Source of the DNA: a virus
IMG/VR virus record: IMGVR_UViG_3300032294_000189
Span: 1-21,556 of that record
Reading direction: 5' to 3' (one strand)
DNA: 21,556 nucleotides
The notes below the pieces were generated by a model, which saw only the letters and a list, made by a program, of their open reading frames with translations, searched no databases and had not been told where the DNA came from. Within the stretch, counting starts at the first letter, position 1, and every line of letters begins with the position of its first letter. The translations under genes were made by a program, and so were the position numbers. Positions 19,667 to 21,556 of this stretch are shown one piece after another.

Positions 19667-19874
19667 ATACGAAACACAATACGAGATCTGGGAAGAAGAA
19701 TTAGACTCAAACACATGGCTATCAATTCATCGTGATCGAATAGAGAAATTCTATGCTAAAGGATTAGATTTTAAGCCTTTACACGATTGTGCTGCCTGTG
19801 ATGTGGATAACGACTATATTTGCTTTGAACATGAATTACAACAGTTAAGGGAGTCCGAATATGAGCAAGTTTGA
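19659..19874 (+). CDS. Small early protein with CxxC...C motif, 71 aa
   Basis: The start is ATG 19659, in an 8-nt overlap with the previous stop; a longer open frame from 19554 covers most of the preceding gene and is rejected. The sequence is acidic and helical, with a possible metal-binding set H42-x-C44-x2-C47...C55-x2-H58 ('LHDCAACDVDNDYICFEHEL'). A zinc-binding or redox role is possible but unproven. It overlaps the next gene by 14 nt. Confidence 0.7.
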   Translation: MSRYETQYEIWEEELDSNTWLSIHRDRIEKFYAKGLDFKPLHDCAACDVDNDYICFEHELQQLRESEYEQV

Positions 19875-20019
19875 TTATTACTTTGAGTTTCACCAAATGC
19901 GACTAGATGACCCTACATTCAGGGAACAATACGACGCTCACGAGTTTGAGATTTGGTATCAAGATTTTTATATGATGATGGAACAGGAACAAGAAAGGAT
20001 TAATACTTATGAAAACTAA
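19861..20019 (+). CDS. Small aromatic-rich early protein, 52 aa
   Basis: ATG 19861 starts a frame overlapping the previous gene by 14 nt, with AAGGGAG about ten bases upstream. The protein is rich in Phe, Tyr, Met, Glu and Asp ('SKFDYYFEFHQMRLDDPTF', 'EFEIWYQDFYMMMEQEQE') and mostly helical. It is soluble by charge. No family is recognised. It overlaps the next gene by 11 nt. Confidence 0.65.
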   Translation: MSKFDYYFEFHQMRLDDPTFREQYDAHEFEIWYQDFYMMMEQEQERINTYEN

Positions 20020-20176
20020 TCAATTTCAAATAGTTATTGAAGAAATTGCAAGAGTAGCACTAGAGAAAGACTATCGCCATGTTATTGGACATGAATTAGA
20101 TCTGTCTGATGAAGAGATGGATACTATCTATGAATATCTTACTAACTTACTATCAGAGGATTTAGAAAATGCGTAA
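20009..20176 (+). CDS. Small acidic helical early protein, 55 aa
   Basis: The frame starts at ATG 20009 behind GAAAGGATTAATACTT and encodes 'KTNQFQIVIEEIARVALEKD' then 'YRHVIGHELDLSDEEMDTIYEYL'. It is two or three acidic helices. The 'DLSDEEMDTIYEYL' part resembles small helical adaptor proteins, but no clear family emerges. It overlaps the next gene by 8 nt. Confidence 0.65.
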   Translation: MKTNQFQIVIEEIARVALEKDYRHVIGHELDLSDEEMDTIYEYLTNLLSEDLENA

Positions 20177-20315
20177 ACTATTGGTTTTATTGACTATTCT
20201 AGGACTGTCTAGCTATGCCTATGCCTGTCGGAGTGTCATTATCGACACACCAAACGGATCATCAGTCTGTTTTATTTGCAACGATGGAAAATACATAAAC
20301 TGTTCACCACTATGA
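20169..20315 (+). CDS. Secreted Cys-rich peptide, 48 aa
   Basis: From ATG 20169 the frame encodes a classical signal peptide (MRKLLVLLTILGLSSYAYA, residues 1-19) followed by 29 residues with four cysteines (C20, C34, C37, C45). Cleavage after AYA would leave an N-terminal Cys; the -3 position is Ala, which is off the lipobox consensus but not impossible, so a lipoprotein is an alternative. Four Cys in 29 residues suggest disulfides or metal binding in the periplasm. It overlaps neighbours by 8 and 4 nt. Rz1-like spanins are also short and exported, but are Pro-rich, which this is not. Confidence 0.65.
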   Translation: MRKLLVLLTILGLSSYAYACRSVIIDTPNGSSVCFICNDGKYINCSPL

Positions 20316-20413
20316 AAACACTACTATTTTACGCTTTTACGGCTTTGATTTCTGTCTATGTTTTCTATCACTTGGTAGGCGTGATTGCCTGTTATACTTG
20401 GGAATACCTCTAA
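20312..20413 (+). CDS. Single-helix membrane peptide, 33 aa
   Basis: The frame starts at ATG 20312 in an ATGA overlap with the secreted peptide. Residues 4-27 ('LLFYAFTALISVYVFYHLVG') form one membrane helix. The N-terminus is MKT and the end 'CYTWEYL' is short. Its coupling to the secreted Cys-rich peptide suggests that the two act together at the cell envelope. It is unrecognised. Confidence 0.6.
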   Translation: MKTLLFYAFTALISVYVFYHLVGVIACYTWEYL

Positions 20414-20461
20414 AACCTCTTAAACGGTCTTATACGGGGTTTTCTCAGGGTAGTTAATACC

Positions 20462-20474
20462 TAGATGTCATCTA
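20462..20474. repeat. 13-bp palindrome TAGATG-T-CATCTA
   Basis: A perfect 6-bp inverted repeat around one base lies in the 90-bp gap before the zinc-finger gene. It is next to GTTAATACCTA (20453-20463), which also occurs in the control region at 17882-17892. It could be an operator for a promoter within this gap. Confidence 0.4.
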
Positions 20475-20503
20475 CTATGTTTTAATCGAATAGAAAGGGT
20501 TTT

Positions 20504-20731
20504 ATGCATTGCACAATATGCGATAAGTTATTAAACGATTACGAATCAACACGAAAAACCTTAGATGGTCAATACTTGGATATGTGTCAAGATTGCTATA
20601 CAGGGCTGGATGTATTGATTCCGACGATTGATAGAAAGGATTTACTGCACGAGGCTGATATGCCTAGTATGGATGATTTATTCAACGAATACGAGGACTA
20701 TACAGGCTATACAGACAATGAAGATCTATGA
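20504..20731 (+). CDS. Small zinc-finger phage protein
   Basis: The 75-residue protein begins MHCTICDKLLNDYEST and has C3-x2-C6 and C28-x2-C31 ('YLDMCQDCYTG'), a treble-clef-like zinc ribbon. Small proteins of this form ('C.IC...L..YE.TRK...G.YLDMC..C') are widespread in phages of aquatic bacteria. The C-terminal half is very acidic ('DMPSMDDLFNEYEDYTGYTDNED'). It could bind host transcription proteins or nucleic acid; the function is not established. The leader is GAAAGGGTTTT. It overlaps the next micropeptide by 4 nt. Confidence 0.78.
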   Translation: MHCTICDKLLNDYESTRKTLDGQYLDMCQDCYTGLDVLIPTIDRKDLLHEADMPSMDDLFNEYEDYTGYTDNEDL

Positions 20732-20796
20732 TGTATATTGCTAATGTTATATACATAGTAATAATTACCATTGTTATATACATCGTATCACTATGA
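20728..20796 (+). CDS. Very short hydrophobic peptide, 22 aa
   Basis: The frame from ATG 20728 (ATGA overlap with the zinc-finger gene) encodes MMYIANVIYIVIITIVIYIV then SL. It is almost wholly Ile, Val and Tyr and would be one membrane helix. The DNA contains a direct repeat, GTTATATACAT(A/C)GTA, at both ends of the gene, so it may have arisen by local duplication. The small size makes expression uncertain; the coupled start and the similar neighbours favour it. Confidence 0.45.
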   Translation: MMYIANVIYIVIITIVIYIVSL

Positions 20797-20829
20797 AGTT
20801 ATCTATATAGATGAGGGTAGCATAGATTT

Positions 20830-20922
20830 ATGATTTTGTCAATAGCAATATGTTGTTTTTATGTCGTTGTATTTATTGGTTATTTGATGTATTGTCGTAT
20901 CAATAGGAGGAATTACTTATGA
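20830..20922 (+). CDS. Single-helix membrane peptide, 30 aa
   Basis: The frame starts at ATG 20830 and ends in an ATGA overlap with the next gene. The sequence is a hydrophobic helix (MILSIAICCFYVVVFIGYLM) followed by a basic tail (YCRINRRNYL), suggesting N-out, C-in topology. The tail codons AGG AGG also form the ribosome site of the next gene. The ribosome site for this peptide itself is weak (GAGGGT, about 12 bases upstream). Confidence 0.55.
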   Translation: MILSIAICCFYVVVFIGYLMYCRINRRNYL

Positions 20923-21086
20923 TGTCGCACAACGAAGAAGCACGATACCATTTCATTTTGATGGATATGGTCGATTTAATCGGGGATTATGGCTACGATA
21001 CAGTCATGGCTGATCTTGATGTCGCTATTGCTGATAAGGTCAATCGATTGGTCGCTAGAGCAATTAACGAGGATGCTGAAGAATGA
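20919..21086 (+). CDS. Small acidic helical protein, 55 aa
   Basis: It starts at ATG 20919 with AGGAGG eight bases before; a second ATG follows at once. The sequence 'YHFILMDMVDLIGDYGYDTV' then 'MADLDVAIADKVNRLVARAINED' is an acidic helical protein. Similar small proteins with 'D....L.DLI..YG...V' are common in phage early regions, without known function. It is coupled to the next gene by ATGA. Confidence 0.7.
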   Translation: MMSHNEEARYHFILMDMVDLIGDYGYDTVMADLDVAIADKVNRLVARAINEDAEE

Positions 21087-21451
21087 ACGCATACGAATTA
21101 GCAGAACAAGCCGAAGGATTGGCTTATGAAATACCAGCAGATTGGTCAAGTGGCGAACCTAAAAATGTTGCTACTGATATTGCCAATATGCTTCGCCAAC
21201 AAGCAGACCGCATAGCGGAGTTGGAGAAACAGCTAAATACACCGAAAACTTATGTATTAGATGGAAAGCAAGTATTTGACACCACACCACAAATAAAAGA
21301 GTTAAGTGATGAGGAACTCAATAAAGCGTTTGATTACTACTGCGAAACAGATGAAGGCGTATTGCGGTTTAACTATGAACTTCGTGACGAGTGGAAGAAA
21401 GAACAGTTAATCCGTTGGAAAGAAGCATTTAAGAAAGCGAGTGAAAAATGA
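21083..21451 (+). CDS. Conserved phage protein with coiled coil, 122 aa
   Basis: It starts at ATG 21083 in an ATGA overlap. Residues about 28-51 ('VATDIANMLRQQADRIAELE') follow a pattern very common in phages of proteobacteria ('A.MLR.QA..IA.LE..L'), a short coiled coil. The C-terminal part 'IKELSDEELNKAFDYY' and 'FNYELRDEWKKEQLIRWKEAF' is helical. Its usual neighbour, a 'PVAW...PLYTAP' protein, follows directly. Function is unknown; such pairs are typical accessory genes. Confidence 0.75.
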   Translation: MNAYELAEQAEGLAYEIPADWSSGEPKNVATDIANMLRQQADRIAELEKQLNTPKTYVLDGKQVFDTTPQIKELSDEELNKAFDYYCETDEGVLRFNYELRDEWKKEQLIRWKEAFKKASEK

Positions 21452-21556
21452 AGCCTGTTGCATGGATGATTATAGATGTGGATAACGGAAAATCACTTCA
21501 GTCTAAAGAAAGCAAATTTTCGGAAATAAATATTCCACTTTACACCGCACCAAGAG
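21448..21556 (+). CDS. PVAW...PLYTAP-type phage protein (partial)
   Basis: The frame from ATG 21448 (ATGA overlap with the previous gene) runs off the window after 36 codons. It reads MKPVAWMIIDVDNGKSLQSK then 'SEINIPLYTAPR'. The frame 'PVAW......IPLYTAP' is a hallmark of a small-domain family found repeatedly in phages and prophages of proteobacteria, of unknown function. The rest of the protein lies outside the window. Confidence 0.75.
   Translation, partial: MKPVAWMIIDVDNGKSLQSKESKFSEINIPLYTAPR

Noticed and set aside
20411-20440. AAAACCTC/GGGGTTTT stem as a terminator
   Set aside because: The 8-bp stem has a 16-base loop and no following T-run, so it is too weak to call.

Overview
This window is part of a short-tailed bacteriophage (podovirus, Caudoviricetes) genome. 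One strand carries a complete set of head and portal genes, with no tape-measure or sheath gene. The connector and tail genes resemble those of P22-like and related aquatic podophages. The AT-rich sequence, the short-motif tail genes (for example RNRIINGG.VIDQRN) and early proteins of the PVAW...PLYTAP type fit phages of freshwater or marine Gram-negative bacteria. The host cannot be named from the sequence, and no integrase, repressor gene, tRNA or CRISPR array is seen.

Layout: two divergent blocks are separated by a noncoding control region of about 840 bp (17129-17967). The left block is all minus strand and reads leftward from a strong sigma70-type promoter at 17287-17315. It runs terminase small subunit, terminase large subunit, portal, a second promoter (13420-13448), an unknown protein, an FmdB-like zinc protein, scaffold and major capsid protein, ending in a UUCG-loop terminator. 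Next come an Ala-rich tail fibre with a TTG start and a series of adhesin-like genes interleaved with very small proteins (10926 to 6650). These are followed by a holin-like protein, a beta-rich virion protein, four tiny very basic proteins (6077-5405), a third promoter-like site, a tail adaptor, an HNH endonuclease, a large gp10/tail-tube-B-like protein, a second fibre-like protein, a gp14/GNAT-like protein and two Gly/Gln-rich candidate ejection proteins, the last cut by the window edge.

The right block is plus strand (17968 to the end). It is a chain of about 17 very small genes (22-122 aa), most joined by ATGA or similar overlaps. They encode acidic soluble proteins, Cys-motif proteins, at least four single-helix membrane peptides and one secreted Cys-rich peptide. 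Almost none has a recognisable function. These are likely early or host-interaction genes.

The control region is dense with symmetry. Two copies of an inverted repeat TGTTGT-N6-ACAACA lie there, and a one-mismatch third copy lies in the leader behind the second late promoter. There is also an 11-bp inverted repeat, a 14-bp tandem repeat in the terminase leader that recurs around the first early gene, a 7-bp inverted repeat over the -10 of the terminase promoter, and a GC-rich structured stretch. Together these suggest a phage-encoded regulator that acts on both blocks. The best candidates for something undescribed are this operator network and the chain of membrane micropeptides.
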